Positions 1 to 12,320 of a stretch of DNA of 64,000 bases are shown in pieces; positions within the stretch are counted from its first letter, which is position 1; each line of letters starts with the position of its first letter. This stretch comes from Ascaris suum (Eukaryota; Nematoda; Chromadorea; Rhabditida; Ascarididae). The translations under genes were made by a program, and so were the position numbers. Location of the stretch: assembly GCA_013433145.1 (NCBI GenBank), contig CM024168.1, forward strand, positions 7,944,184-8,008,183, given 5' to 3'. A model generated the notes under the pieces. It worked only from the letters and a program-made list of their open reading frames with translations, had not been told where the DNA came from and ran no database searches.

Positions 1-50
1 TATTACAAATGCAATTGTAGCAGAATAAACAGCACTGATATCGCAGCAAT

Positions 51-94
51 CTATGAGACTCTGTCGTTGTCTGAGCGAGCATCCAGAAGGGTTC
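51..94 (-). CDS. Large minus-strand gene, terminal exon E46 with stop codon
   Basis: Strong acceptor (CAATTTCCCACTTAG). Two bases complete Gly with E45, then TLLDARSDNDRVS and a TAG stop at 51-53. The last three residues (RVS*) are not a clear PDZ-ligand class. No AATAAA lies on the minus strand between the stop and the window edge, so the 3' UTR continues outside. The plus strand is also open across 1-135, with stop and AATAAA overlapping, but lacks support. Confidence 0.65.
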
Positions 95-413
95 CTAAGT
101 GGGAAATTGACAAGTTTTTTCGAGTTCGGCAATAAAGTTCGAGATGTTTCTATCATCTACACAGCTCGTACTTTTGCGATGTTCCAGGAGGTTGCATGTA
201 TTTGAGGAGACATTCAAAGCAAGTGTAATTCAAGGAAATATGTGGTGCTATTATCAGTTAGAACTTGGTGAGCGGACGTGTCGCATCACCGAAACAATTC
301 AAAGACAGCAGTATGGCGATGCAAGGAAACCCCTAACTGACAAATTGACTCGTTTTATAAAGAGGATAGAGAGAACGTGCCTCGAGGCGATTTTTTAAAA
401 ACCTTGCACCTAC

Positions 414-524
414 CTTGTTTATTTTCAAACATCGACTGGATCGCCTCTACTCGACTCGGATTCAGCTTCTCTTGATTAATCGTTTCAAAGGGCGATAAAA
501 TAGTTCCCGGTGCGGGTGGGAATT
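414..524 (-). CDS. Large minus-strand gene, exon E45
   Basis: Acceptor TGTAACTTTATAG, donor AACAAG|GTAGGT. Reads FPPAPGTILSPFETINQEKL then NPSRVEAIQSMFENKQ. The helix RVEAIQSMFENKQ resembles the short 'xxVxxMFE' helices found in cytoskeletal adaptors, but I cannot assign a family. Penultimate exon. Confidence 0.8.
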
Positions 525-1827
525 CTATAAAGTTACATTCACAAATATAAACGATATAAAGCTCATGCAAAATCAGCAAAGAAATAGCTCCCATTCGCTT
601 TCTGCCCGTATCAAAAAAAGCGTGATACAATGTCCTTCATCCCCTTCACTTATAACCAATGAGCACAAATTTCTTTTCTGCTGTTTGCACACGCACATTC
701 GACTATCTCTTTTCACTGCTCAGCGGGAAAACCATGCTTTATTATGCACTTTCTGCAGTCACTCTGAGCGAAAAGCAAAGAGGTGAAAATTTTCATGGCG
801 ATTATCCGAAATGATGAGAGGAGTGACAAGAGAATGCGCGTACAATCACCTCATAATAGCTCAAGAGTCTGTTAACTGCAAAACACGCCAGGAGAAGTGG
901 AACGGGTTACGCTTTTCGAATTCCGCCCGTTACACCAACGAATTTCAAAAGCTGCTGACAAAACAAGCAACATGTACCATTAAGCATCTCGAAGTCTAAC
1001 TTTCCTATCGTTCGTTTAAGTCATCTAAAAAGGTCAATTTTCGCGGTTTTGCAAAATTATTTCTGCATGATGCGCACCACATCAACATTATATCTATATA
1101 TGAGTATGCGCGCAGTTAGTGGTATATCTGCTGGTTTCAACTTAAGAACTACCCACACTGGAATTACAAATTTGGCCGCTATTATATACTATATAAGGCG
1201 CCCTCTTGTTCGGTACCTCATGTCGACTCATCAATTTCGAAAGCAGCTAGGGACGCTTAGAGAAGGCAAAAATCTGCAGGCATTTTGCACTGGCCGGATT
1301 TTCACTTTACACCAGTCTGGTCAAAGGAAGGCCAAGCTTTCGTGAAAGATGTGTGCGGACAACTAAGGCAACTAAAAAACGAATGGTTGGCAAACTGCAG
1401 TGAAGCGCAACTTGATCTGCTTCAAAACGAATGCATTTTTTTGCAATTTTTGAGCGTCCATGAGCTCTTTTTCAATCGACGCAGCGATATGCAAATAATT
1501 CGTGAAATCATCTCGCTGCTGCATACATTATATTCATCAAATGTTGCAATTCTTTTTTGTACTCCCGAGTTAAATCACCGAAGAGAAAGCACATCGCTAT
1601 GAGCTTTGCGAGTGGAAATTCACAAAAAAGCGCAAGAGCTAAAAGAAAAGAGTGAAACGGACTCTACTCAGTAGTTCACATTTCTTCACCAGAAAACTAT
1701 AATGAATTCAAATGCGGATGACATCAACTCGTACATCTCTGAAGAAAATTTACTATGATTCTCTATGAGTGTCAGTCAATAATAAGGAACAAAGCATAAA
1801 GAAAGGAAGGAAGAGTGTTAAGCTCAC
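525..1827 (-). other. Intron between E44 and E45
   Basis: No minus-strand coding seen. It holds the plus-strand candidate at 1316-1602; otherwise plain AT-rich intronic sequence. Confidence 0.5.
1316..1602 (+). other. Candidate plus-strand coding segment
   Basis: Follows a good acceptor (TTTTCACTTTACACCAG). The frame reads WSKEGQAFVKDVCGQLRQLK, NEWLANCSEAQLDLLQNECI and on through RRSDMQIIREIISLLHTLY to a stop at 1600-1602. Helical and long for chance in this base composition, but no partner exon was found. Lies in the E44-E45 intron of the large gene. Confidence 0.3.
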
Positions 1828-1955
1828 GGTCATGCTTGCGCGATCGCTGCTGTTCATTCGGATGAATATCACCAGCCACGTTACGCAGCATGTTCGCCAT
1901 CTCATCGAAGGCCATCTTCTGCTGTTGCACTCGGCGTGCTCCACGATCCACCGAA
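1828..1955 (-). CDS. Large minus-strand gene, exon E44
   Basis: Acceptor CAGATGTGTTTCAG, donor CATGACC|GTGAGC. Reads SVDRGARRVQQQKMAFDEMA, NMLRNVAGDIHPNEQQRSRK, HD. A helical QKMAFDEMANMLRNVAGDI segment sits in the middle. Part of the dense C-terminal block; phases fit E43 and E45. Confidence 0.8.
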
Positions 1956-3126
1956 CTGAAACACATCTGTTGACGCATTTGCTGATGCCACAGCATTTAG
2001 AACACCATTCCGGAATGTGTATATGAATGGGTCTGCATATAGCCAGGCAAACTTCAGTCCAAACCCTAGAGTGCTAGCGAATGACCACATAGAAAACAGA
2101 GCATTACACATTTGTCATTTCACCACGCTCCCATTAGATTGTTACTGGGTTAGAATTCCGACATTCAATAGGCCAAGGATCGAGGTCTACGTTAAATGAA
2201 TGCGTAGTCCGTCACAGACAGGCTGAACTGAAATACCCCACATCAAATAAGTTGCACAAATGGCAGACAAAGTTGGCTGAGGTACGGCTATGCGGTGAGC
2301 TACGAGCCCCTTGCGACGTTCAACTAAGGCCTCCTCCTTGAAGCACTCACCCTTATTGGGATTACATACAACATCCTTAGTCATAAAAAGCCGCCGATCT
2401 CTTGCAGTGCATAATCTGACCTGGTTTTTGGTATTTTGTTGCTCCTACTAGGCTGTTTGCTGTTTATTGGTTGCTCGTTGTCATGAAAGCGGTTTGTCGA
2501 TGCATCCAGTCGTGTCGGGAATGAGCGTCGCTTTTCGGTGACGCTTATCTGCAAACGATAGCCTGAAGAAGCGAAACTACTAGTGACAATAAGCCAACTT
2601 CCGTTGAACGATCAAATTTTGCTCAATTCTCGGCCGAAATCAACATCTTTGGTCGATAATCGATGGAAGAAAATTTTGCTCGGTTATAGTCACTAAACGC
2701 TGGCTTAATGAATATGTTATTTAACAAAGATCCGTAAACAATGAAATATTTGCAAAGAGAAGCATAAATGAATCGAATTATGTGACGGGGGGGGGGGGGA
2801 CAATTACTCTTAGGATGGTATACATGTGTTATCGACGAATGCGATTTTTCCTTTCGAATCTCATCCTTATGTCTGAATCACCCCTAGCAATAAATCCTCA
2901 TTTCCACACTGACAACATATATGAAAAACGTCGTTTACCAAATTTTCTTCACTGATTCCCTATTGAGAGCGATAAACCAAAAATGAATCGGAAAAAACCG
3001 TCTCGTAGTTGACGGCAAATAGCCTAAGAAATTCAGCTCCATAAGAATCATCTGTTCATTTCTGAGAAATAAATGCGACCACAGAGCGAGGCATAGTTTG
3101 TGCTGTTGTGTGATCACTTCTCTTAC

Positions 3127-3371
3127 AAAATTTGCTTCAAGTAACTGACCTCATCGGTATTGAGCTCAAGCTCGGCTACCAACGCATCGATCGATAAAAT
3201 GGGGTCGGGTTGTCGGACATATTGAGTCCTCATGATGAGACCTGCGTCGGGGAGACTATTTACAGAGCCGCGCATTGATGTACCGCTTGGGTGATATTGT
3301 GCAAACGCACCGCTGGCTCGGATAACTGCATTCTCCTCCGATCGCACACTACCCACTGTATTGTAAGTTTC
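3127..3371 (-). CDS. Large minus-strand gene, exon E43 (C-terminal block begins)
   Basis: Acceptor CAGTTGTCTTCAG, donor ATTTT|GTAAGAG, 81 codons. Reads ETYNTVGSVRSEENAVIRAS, GAFAQYHPSGTSMRGSVNSL, PDAGLIMRTQYVRQPDPILS, then IDALVAELELNTDEVSYLKQ I. The DPILSIDALVAELELNTDE helix looks conserved; it recalls short leucine-rich helical docking motifs of adaptor proteins (inference). An earlier donor (GAG|GTCAGT) is possible but breaks the phase to E44. Confidence 0.8.
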
Positions 3372-4268
3372 CTGAAGACAACTGAGATGGTCGCAAGAAG
3401 AACAAAAATTGACGTGCCATGTGTGTTGCAAAGTGCCTGCATTAAGTGTTTCTGAGTCCATTTTCCACGGCATGTAGGTGAATGAGGCAACAGAGGAAGA
3501 ATCTCAGAACAGATGGCACAAGATTTGCTTTTTATGGTCGCCCTTTGGATCCACCTGTTGCGTCAAATAATCGATGCTATAAAACGGACGCTCCAAGGTC
3601 TTAAAGACGAGTTTCCTGCACGATACAGTTTTTAAATTTTAACTACTGCACTCAGTACAGGCACTTTCATTGATAACGAGTAGCCTTCGTTGATGTTTAT
3701 GACAAAAAGAGATGGAGGCGCCGTAACAGATGTGCTCAAAACAGCGCTGCCATTCTGCTTTTCAGAACCAGTCCCCAAATTCACAACATTATCACTGCTC
3801 CGGCGGATAGAAAATAAAAGCTCCACGAAGATTCAATTATGGAAAAGCTTGTTAAAAAACTGCAAAGACTCCGAACACAGACGCTTCAGGACCCTGAACT
3901 TCGAAGTGAGGCAGTCCTATCTGTGGCAGTAATTGGTTCATCAGAGAGGCGAGAGCGGGAATGTCAAAAGATGATTGGAAAAAGAAGGCTCTATTAAGAA
4001 GAAGGAGCTTCTAAAACGTTGGGTACTTCTAACAACCACTAATAAGATGCCCGAATGAGCCTTCTGGCGATGTATTATGCCTATTGAACAAGATTCAGTT
4101 CAAAACAGAAGACATATTACTTTGCATAAAACAGTTTAATTAAACTGTAATGTTGGATATATGTTTAAAAGTGCCCTAAAAATGCAAAGAATTCATGTAA
4201 TAACTTCGTAAGCCATCGTGTGACGGAAGAAAATAAACTTGCGTGCGTCGAGACAATAAAAAACTGAC

Positions 4269-4389
4269 CTGAGATGTGGACCTCCACGAGACACCTTCGG
4301 AGCTTCGCTTCCTCTCCGGAGCTTGACCATGCGAGGATATTCCCTTGAGCGCAAATTGACTGCCGTTAAAGTGCTCCTCGTTATCCATA
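4269..4389 (-). CDS. Large minus-strand gene, exon E42
   Basis: Excellent signals: acceptor GAACGTTTGCAG, donor TCTCAG|GTCAGT. Forty codons read MDNEEHFNGSQFALKGISSH, GQAPERKRSSEGVSWRSTSQ. Polar with an ERKRSSEG basophilic phosphosite-like motif. Phase 2 in, phase 0 out, matching E41 and E43. Confidence 0.8.
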
Positions 4390-4930
4390 CTGCAAACGTT
4401 CATGTGCGAATATAACTTTCTATGAAGCAGGTTCGCAGTAATAAGCTCAAGATATGAACGTTCCCAACTCTTGCAAAGGAGAAAAGCCCAACATACACTA
4501 GTTTTCGGTCGAGAGGACATTTGCTCACGGAATCTTACCAATCACTGAATGAACAACATCAAAAACCTCTCAGAATTGCCCGACATATCTATCCATATTG
4601 TTGACTAACATCAACATTCAAATCGAACGATACCATTCATTACCACACAGCGGTGACATCCTCGTACATATGAATATTGAAAACGGTTACTAAGAATACG
4701 TGAAAAATGACTGAAACAATAAAAGTCCCAAGACTGCTGCCCGTCTGAGAAAGTAAGCCGCATTAACTGCATTAACTTCACAGCAAGCAATCACTTTAAC
4801 CAAGCAGAGAGTACTTAGATCAAACAGAATGAATGCTCCCGCAAATTTTGTGCACACTGGTTCATCTTTACAACAGAAAAGACACCATGAAGAATAGCAC
4901 TTCTCGTGACATCAAAGTTACAAACGTTAC

Positions 4931-4963
4931 CGTCCACCGGCTTCACGGAAAGGTTGCGGGAGG
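4931..4963 (-). CDS. Large minus-strand gene, microexon E41
   Basis: Thirty-three bases, acceptor CAACTTTAACAG, donor GGACG|GTAACG, reading LPQPFREAGG between E40 and E42 in phase on both sides. Length is a multiple of three, so it could be an alternative cassette. Confidence 0.5.
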
Positions 4964-6437
4964 CTGTTAAAGTTGTAAGCATTGCTGCTCGTTGCCAGAC
5001 CATAAAAGGGTTGTGGTCTTACTGGCTGAGGTTTTATCGGTGCTGGTTGATCATATTTCTGTTGTTGCGCACTTGGCTTCCTGCAATTTGGTTGTGTTCA
5101 CAAACCATGACTCTCTTATACCTTAAGACTGCATTTTGTGCTGGAATGAATAATATTATGCAATACGCATATCGCTGCAACACTTTTTCATGACGACTGG
5201 CATCTTAAAACTATATGAAGCATGCCAGCAGAACTGGCACGGTATGCACTTTGGCAACTCCCTCGTCATACCAAATGGTGTCTCAATATAAGAGAAAGAA
5301 AGCAGTAAGGAAGTAACAATGCTTGTTCTCTAGTCAGATCAAACGTTCATACCATTCATTCACAAATTATTCCTCTTCACGCGTAATTTGCAACCTGGCT
5401 GGTGTGAAAGGTAGCATGAGTGATCGCAAATGTAAGTGAATGCTTAGATCATTCACGTGGACATAAATTGCTTAAAAGCGAATAGTTCACTTTAAAAGGT
5501 GGTATATGGCGCCTTTCATGAAATACATTAGGCCATATGAGCAGATTTTATCACCTTCAATGGACCGTAACCTCAGGCAGCTAGGCAGTTAAACTGATAA
5601 ACATAACAAACATACTAAATATGTACGGTGGTGTGCTTTGCAAAAGCGTATAAAAAGGAAAACAAACGACAGCGATCATAATGTTTTTACTACACTAGTG
5701 CTTAGTTAGCGCGTGAGGCTGATAGGACGATTCATCCTCGAGATGCTCATTTAATAAGTTTAATCCTCGTGTATTAAACCTTCCTCCATAAGGAGTGAAA
5801 AAGTAAAGAATAAATTGGAATTCCGTAACTCTAAGAGATAAGCAAAAATATCCTTAAATATGTTTGATAATGTAAATGTGAGATGATTGCAGCACCACGT
5901 TTCACTCAATTTCAATTCTCCTCATTCGGCAGTCACTTTGCATAGTGAAATTGATTGTAAAATGAAATCCGAACCAATGAGATATACTCCGACTGCAATC
6001 TCACTCCATTTTTCATTAGACAGTACAAATGCAAACAGAACACGTCTAAAATCCATTCGCAAAACCATCGATTCTACATCACATCTATGCATCATAGGGA
6101 AAAAGCTGGTGAAATCAGAAATAGCAAACAGTTGAAATGACTTGCAACATGATAAGCTGATAAATAGTGAACGCAACACAGCAAAACTGTAACATTTTAT
6201 ACTGCAAATCCTACGAACGATGGATGGCAATATGAGAGGATTGACGCTGAAAAATTCGAAAACCAGGCAAGTGACAATTGCTGCTGCATACTTTCTGAAG
6301 GATTCTCATCTTATTTACAAGTCGTCTTCAAACGTTGATGTTTAGGACGGAACGAACAACGGACTTAAAAGTCTAAATACCAATTTTTAAAAATAATACC
6401 GGTGAAAAAAACCAAATCTTTCAGCCTCTCTACAAAC

Positions 6438-6586
6438 CTGATCGGCTTTGCTGGTGGAACAACATTTTGTATAACGTTGGGTACCTCTCGAATCTTCTTC
6501 TTCTTCCTGTCCATAGAGTTTATTGCTGCCACCTCAGCAGAACAGCTTCCAATCGAACATTCATCAAATTCGTAATCCGCTGGCTC
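6438..6586 (-). CDS. Large minus-strand gene, exon E40
   Basis: Acceptor GGCCACTCGTTTCAG, donor GATCAG|GTTTGT. Reads EPADYEFDECSIGSCSAEVA, AINSMDRKKKKIREVPNVIQ, NVVPPAKPI. An acidic YEFDE patch is followed by a DRKKKKIR basic cluster that could serve as a nuclear-localisation or lipid-binding patch (inference). Exits in phase 2. Confidence 0.8.
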
Positions 6587-6799
6587 CTGAAACGAGTGGC
6601 CACGATACTGAGTGGATACTTTGCTTTCCTTCCCTAAGAACTTAAGTTTGAAGGCTTGCGACGGGACACGGAGATGTGACAAGGCACGTCCAACTATCCG
6701 CGTTCGAAAAAGACTTTTTTGGAAACTGTTACAACATTGTTTCCTGGCTCACCCGTCCTGGACACTTAAGATACCGTTCATCACATGCAAAAATTTTAC

Positions 6800-7006
6800 C
6801 TCCTCCAATCCACCAAGTAGAAGGTCAGGCTTCGGCTGGACCGATGCCCAAGATTTGATGTCGCCAGCCAGCCATTTGCGCGTGAAATCCAGCCTTTCTC
6901 CCCGAAGTTTGCGATCCGCGCAAGGCAGTATTATAGTTTCAGATACGTCTACGTCTTCCGATGAGTGCTCGAGTTTTTCGGGCGGTGATCGTTCACTCAC
7001 CTGAAT
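6800..7006 (-). CDS. Large minus-strand gene, exon E39
   Basis: A clean 207-base, 69-codon exon: acceptor ATATTCTTTCAG (a second CAG six bases on is also usable), donor GGAGGAG|GTAAAA. Reads IQVSERSPPEKLEHSSEDVD, VSETIILPCADRKLRGERLD, FTRKWLAGDIKSWASVQPKP, DLLLGGLEE. The acidic Ser start looks like a CK2-type region; FTRKWLAGDIKSWASV looks folded. Plus-strand frames here are shadows. Confidence 0.85.
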
Positions 7007-7882
7007 CTGAAAGAATATTTTATGCTTTTAATACGATAAGATGCTTCTGATCCCAAAACAACCTAACCTGTAGTTGTCTTTGAGCTTTCTTCGAAACGTT
7101 TTCAATCTCTCCAGCTTATGAACACGTGAATGCCCGCTTTTTGTAAACTGCTGATCGCATAATGTAATGAAAACAAGGAACTCTGTTACGGTAATAATAG
7201 CGCAATGAATAAGGATAAGTAAACCAAGGAACTGATATAATATCCTGAAAGAAGATGAAAGTCTGAATTTACAGCTGACGAAAAATCACTGCAAATGGAA
7301 GAAAGCGTTGCGACGTTACAGAGAGAGCTTTGAAGGCATGAGCAACTAGCTAATCTTCATAGCACTCCTCATCCTCATCCAAGATGCACATTTAACTTAT
7401 ATATGCAAGCAAGGGCGCCTCTAAAACAGCAATTTATTTCCAAGTGAAACAGATGGGCCATGGAAAAAAAAACGCACATAGAGATGCTTACCATTGATGC
7501 AACGCCTCATATGTTTCGTTCTATGTGATTAAGAGAGACTATCTGAAGAGTTATGAGTGCGATGGTTGAAAAAGAAGTGAATACGACAAATGTTTCACAT
7601 CAGTGCAGCACAGTTTGCGTTTTATGAGCTCTTCATCATATTGCTTTTTTGATCGAGCTATAACTTAACGCTGGTGTATGCTGTTAAGGGAATATTGATC
7701 GTCAAGTATGCACACTGAGTGCTTGCCCAATTCAACAAAGCACATCCATCATCGCCTTTACACCTCATCCATCACCCCTCAAGCATACCGCTTGCAAATG
7801 GGCAAGTAAACCAGTATTACAATGAAAACTGCATAATGAAAATTGGTATTTTTTGCGAGCAATGCATTCAAGTGGTGCTTAC

Positions 7883-7967
7883 CTTGGGTTTCGGATGAAG
7901 AGGCGGTGCACGAGATGGCTGAGGGGCGGAGGACGACTGACTCCCTTGGCTGACAGCCGGCTGTCTA
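7883..7967 (-). CDS. Large minus-strand gene, exon E38
   Basis: Acceptor CGACTTTTCAG, perfect donor CCCAAG|GTAAGC. Reads RQPAVSQGSQSSSAPQPSRA then PPLHPKPK, continuing the disordered Ser/Pro/Gln linker of E37. Phase 2 in (Ser at the junction), phase 0 out. Confidence 0.8.
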
Positions 7968-8211
7968 CTGAAAAGTCGAGTTTCTAATGCATGATCAGAT
8001 GCTATGTTATGCAAACATCATGAAAGCGGCATTTAAAAAAATATCCTCCAGTAAAAGGATCACACTCTCATAGAATGACTGAGTTATTTCTGCGTTAGCA
8101 ATATGTCATGCGACGACGGCTCTGGGACTCTTTCGCATCGAACTAATTTCTTCAGCTACCAGAACCCCATCTCTCCTTCCCTTTGCCTCCCTACCGCTCG
8201 ACGCCCGATAG

Positions 8212-8380
8212 GACGCAATGCCGGGATGAAACTATTGCACGCATCAGCAAGAATAACGCGACATATATTTTCAGAGAAATGGACATATATGCCTTAGCTG
8301 TTGGAAAACGAACACCCACAGAACTAGAAGCAGTAAAAAATGAACTGTCGGAAACACTTTTCCTACAGATTACTGAGTAA
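8212..8380 (+). other. Candidate plus-strand terminal exon
   Basis: Preceded by a long pyrimidine tract (CTCTCCTTCCCTTTGCCTCC) and a TAG acceptor. Reads TQCRDETIARISKNNATYIF, REMDIYALAVGKRTPTELEA, VKNELSETLFLQITE, then TAA. Charged and helical, in the E37-E38 intron. No upstream plus-strand exon recognised. Confidence 0.3.
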
Positions 8381-10488
8381 AATTTCCCGAAGAAAGGAGC
8401 TATCTCAAAAAGCCGCCAGCTCGAAAGGTTTACCCTCAACCGTATGCTGTAAGTAACGAGTAAGAGGTGCGGTGGGCCAGTGTGAGATCTGCTAATGCAA
8501 AATTTCTAATTGATCTACAATTTACTTAGAAAACAGTCGTAGTAAGTCAACGGTGCCTGAAAATTTTCGTTCACTCTGCAACCAATCAAAATTCCACTGC
8601 ACACCATCCGGGCTACACAAATGCATATTTCGCAGCAGACTTGCATAAGCGGTCGCATTTCTTAGAACAATAATGAATTATGGCGCATGTTTCACTGCTT
8701 TGGTCATTCATAAGGTCATTCAATTCAATCAGCGGCACTGCAAAAAGCACAACACGTCAACTCTTCTGATGCAATTCCCCATTTGCTCCAAATTTTGTTC
8801 CTTATTTTTACCTTTCAGTCGCGGAGCTTCGATTATGCAAGTCGGGTGAGAAAATCGCTATGAAATTGGGTTCACGCTTGTGCACATGCTGATGAGCCAC
8901 TGGTGTGCTGTTTCGTCACCTATATCTATTCATGATTCATCGGTAGCGAAATCATTTATGTCAGACATTTCATCAAAAATAGGACAAGCTAAAAACAGTT
9001 CCGCTTGTCGTCGCAAGAAAGAGCTTAGGCGATCGTCAGCTATCCGGATGGGAGTCATACCATCGCAGTAGCGATTTTGCAGAGTGCATTACGATACCGC
9101 AATGTCTATGCGTATTTGCAAATTTCTCTCTCTCTGTTCGGTAGTTCCAGCTCGCGAATGACTAAAGCTAAATCGTCGAAATACGGTGATGCCTGTACTG
9201 CGAAGGGACTCCACGCGTTGTTTCACTTTGATCCATCAACTATAGAAGGAGTTGTAAATAGATGAAATTTCAAAAAACTAGTATGTAAGAAAGTATTCTA
9301 GAGATGTCTCATCTAAGCAATGAAGAAGCGTACCACATGAGTTGCTACGGCACACGGTTCCGCACTCCACTCACTTCATCAACGGGCTTCATATGTTGCC
9401 AACAAATAAGGAAACTGCGTATATGGATTTATACTTTTTCCGATCTTTAGTCTTAGGAATCTACCACAGAAGGTATATTGTTTCTAACGACCTGAAGATG
9501 CGAATGGCCTGAAAATGGGAAATAAACCAGCGTGATGCCCACAAATTTTCTGACAAGTTCAAATCCCTATAAGTGCTTTCTAGATTGATGGGACGAAGCG
9601 AATGGTTGTTTAGGACGTTTACAGAGAATACCCTCCATACTAAAGCTTCGTGGCTCTAGCTTCAGCGGTCCCCGAGTTCGAACTACTGTCGAGGACTTAT
9701 CCAGAAGGATGCCATATTGCAATTTGTATAAGCGCACAAATTCACATGAAAGAATAAAAATGCAGCGCAATGCACATGCAGCAAACAAGTGAGGAACGCT
9801 GCCGAATGCGCTAGGCAATAAAACTCCTACAGTGCGGCATTTGTGTTTCAAGAGAAGCAACCGGTCGTACAAATGTTACACAAAATTTCGTCTCTTCCGC
9901 GCGTTTCGCTTTTTCTTCTGTCTGTTTGACCAGCGGAAAATGCGACCGAGTGCTTGCAAAGTTTTCAAGCGTATATAAAAGCTAATAACTCCTCCCCACG
10001 CCAAGCTGAAAGTTGTAACTAAGGAGTAGTGCGTGGCATATCTAACAAAGAGCAAATTTCACAGCTCCGGCTTAGGTACTTCACGACCTGGCACAGTTGA
10101 ACAAACGGCACAACATATGCACTTGCACAGATACAATCTCGTTATTAGGTCCCACAAACGGAAAAATGGAAATTACAAATGCACATGAAATCAAGCGCAA
10201 TTCTCAGCTCGCAAATGAGACAAATGCTCGTCAACGATTGCGCAATACTTTGCTACAAGCGCTGACGATGGTCATGTGTTGCGTTGTTGCAATTCCTTTT
10301 AGGCGTGGATAAGCTGCATTTCCCACAACTCCAACAACAGTCGAATGGTAAGTTGCTCGTTTCCATTTGCGTTATTAATGTTGTTATTACGCATCCGGCA
10401 TTGCAGTACTTCGAAGAGCGTCTCATTACGCCTCAAGTGAGCAGGGATAGTACAGGTACCGTGATAAAAGAAATCTTGAAAACACCAA

Positions 10489-10490
<2 letters not shown>

Positions 10491-10575
<85 letters not shown>
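10491..10575. repeat. (AT)n microsatellite, about 85 bp
   Basis: Uninterrupted alternating AT from 10491 to about 10575, in the E37-E38 intron. It creates artificial Ile/Tyr ORFs on both strands. Probably length-polymorphic. Confidence 0.95.
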
Positions 10576-10577
<2 letters not shown>

Positions 10578-11302
10578 ATACACAGCCCATTTGTTAACGA
10601 TGCAAACATGTTAAAAATAAAAGCGAATGTTCAACAGGAAACCGAATAGACAACGGAAAACCAAACATAACAAAACAACAAAGATCCTTTGAACCACACA
10701 GGAATGGAGATGCCTAAAGGTCATGGTTATCACTGTTAGCGGCACGCACTTCAAGCCAATAAATTGCCCACGCACGACACTGATACATTTGACATGCGCA
10801 TGACAGAATCCGAAGTATTTTCATAATATCTCTCGTCATGCTTCCCTGATGCGTAAAATCGGGATATTACATGACCAAATTAAACAGATGACTATGAGGA
10901 ATGCAAATAGGATGTTGGGAACTATAAGTGCACTCATCGAGCACAGCTGCTTTCATCTCAGCACCCTCAAGCCGGTCAAAATAACCGTTAGCATTTGAAG
11001 TTTTACCAAACCTCTATACTTATGAAATCTCTACACTCTCTACACTTGCTGCACTTATGAAAGGATGAAATGTCCGCTGTTCTTGGGAAAACTCAGACTC
11101 ATAAACCATTGAGGTAAGCTGAGCGAATCGGTATTGTATCCTATGTGCGTCTATCACAACCTTTCTGAAGGATATCTAGTTAAGGGATTTATGGCGACTG
11201 ATGCACACAGCAGAACGAAGTATCACCAAAATGCAGAAATTTTTCTGACAGACTTCTGTCACTGAAAGACATTCTTCAGCAATAGATGGTGCCAAAAGTA
11301 AC

Positions 11303-11469
11303 CTTGCTTCAGGCTGTGGGCGAAATCTTGTTCTCGAGTCAGCCGCAGGTGTCGACGAATTTGCCGGTGGGGTTTTGAATGCAGGCCTTGGTGTCAATTT
11401 TTGAGGCGTGGTTTTTGTCGGTGTTGTTTTAGTAGGTGCTGGTCTCGAGGGACGTGACCTTTCATCCTG
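11303..11469 (-). CDS. Large minus-strand gene, exon E37 (Thr/Pro/Lys-rich)
   Basis: Strong acceptor (TCTTTTTTTGCAG), donor GCAAG|GTTACT. Reads QDERSRPSRPAPTKTTPTKT, TPQKLTPRPAFKTPPANSST, PAADSRTRFRPQPEA. It contains a TKTTP repeat and is highly basic and Pro-rich, certainly disordered. Such segments often bind microtubules or SH3 domains, but no specific motif proves either here. Confidence 0.8.
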
Positions 11470-11993
11470 CTGCAAAAAAAGATTTTCTTTCCGTTACAAA
11501 CTACACACCTAGCAGGTGAATTCGCTTTGAAAAGTGAGTCTGCCATGAGCGCAGCAGAATGTAGAACAGTAATAACAAAATCAGGACAGCCCTGGAAATC
11601 GCATAAAGATTAGCACTTTCGAGCTTCTATTGAGCTCCAATTAACCTTTTGGCCCCTTGCAGAGTCTGCACAGCGTAGAAGGCTCTCAGTGTCCACCAAA
11701 ACTCTAATGTCCTATATATCATCAACCTGAGTCCCCAACCAATATTTTCGAGTCACCCTGGATTTGTGTCAGATTTTGAGAAGCCCTATTGGATCTTAAG
11801 GCAAAAAAGTATGAAATAAAGTGAATTCATAAGCAAAGGAAAATGGAGGCGAAGATCTAAACAACAAAGTATCGTCAAATCGGACACAACTGCAGAAATT
11901 GCAGAAAGTTCCGTCTACGAAGTAAGGCATGCATATCGGTATGGAATAAATTAACAGCAGTTGTTGTTTTCGATGTTTGAAGTGAAGGCGAAC

Positions 11994-12141
11994 CGGCGTA
12001 TCGCATTCCTTTTTGAGATCTTCGAAAATCTGATCTAAATAGTCGATGGCTTCCTTGAATTTGCTACGGTGCTGATGGTGGCGATACCTTGCTTGATCAA
12101 TCATATGATCGACTTGCTTTGAGGCCGTATCCAAAGCACCA
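11994..12141 (-). CDS. Large minus-strand gene, exon E36 (His-rich coiled-coil candidate)
   Basis: Acceptor AATAATTTCAG; 49 codons read GALDTASKQVDHMIDQARYR, HHQHRSKFKEAIDYLDQIFE, DLKKECDTP. The heptad-like EAIDYLDQIFEDLKKE is a strong helix, and the RYRHHQHRSKF run is unusually His-rich. This looks like a conserved functional segment rather than linker. The donor CCG|GTTCGC is poor; the frame stays open past it to 11796. Confidence 0.8.
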
Positions 12142-12320
12142 CTGAAATTATTGGAACTGAATTAATGCCATCATTTCCTATAATATTAGAGGATCATTGA
12201 AAATTACCAACAAATACAATCGAGACATCAGCAACTCAATGTTTATTTTTGAAGCGGAACATGTCGATGGTTGGAGGGTGGCACAATACTGAGATGGACG
12301 TCAATCTCTGGTGCCGATAC

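Larger units (their letters stand above)
7968..11302 (-). other. Intron between E37 and E38, 3.3 kb
   Basis: Contains the plus-strand candidate at 8212-8380 and the (AT)n array. No further minus-strand exon or element recognised. Confidence 0.5.

Noticed and set aside
1..135. Plus-strand frame ending KWEIDKFFRVRQ with AATAAA at its stop
   Set aside because: Minus-strand E46 has a strong acceptor and completes the phase chain with a stop codon; the plus frame has no acceptor evidence.
10284..10649. Long Ile/Tyr repeat ORFs on both strands
   Set aside because: Produced entirely by the (AT)n microsatellite.
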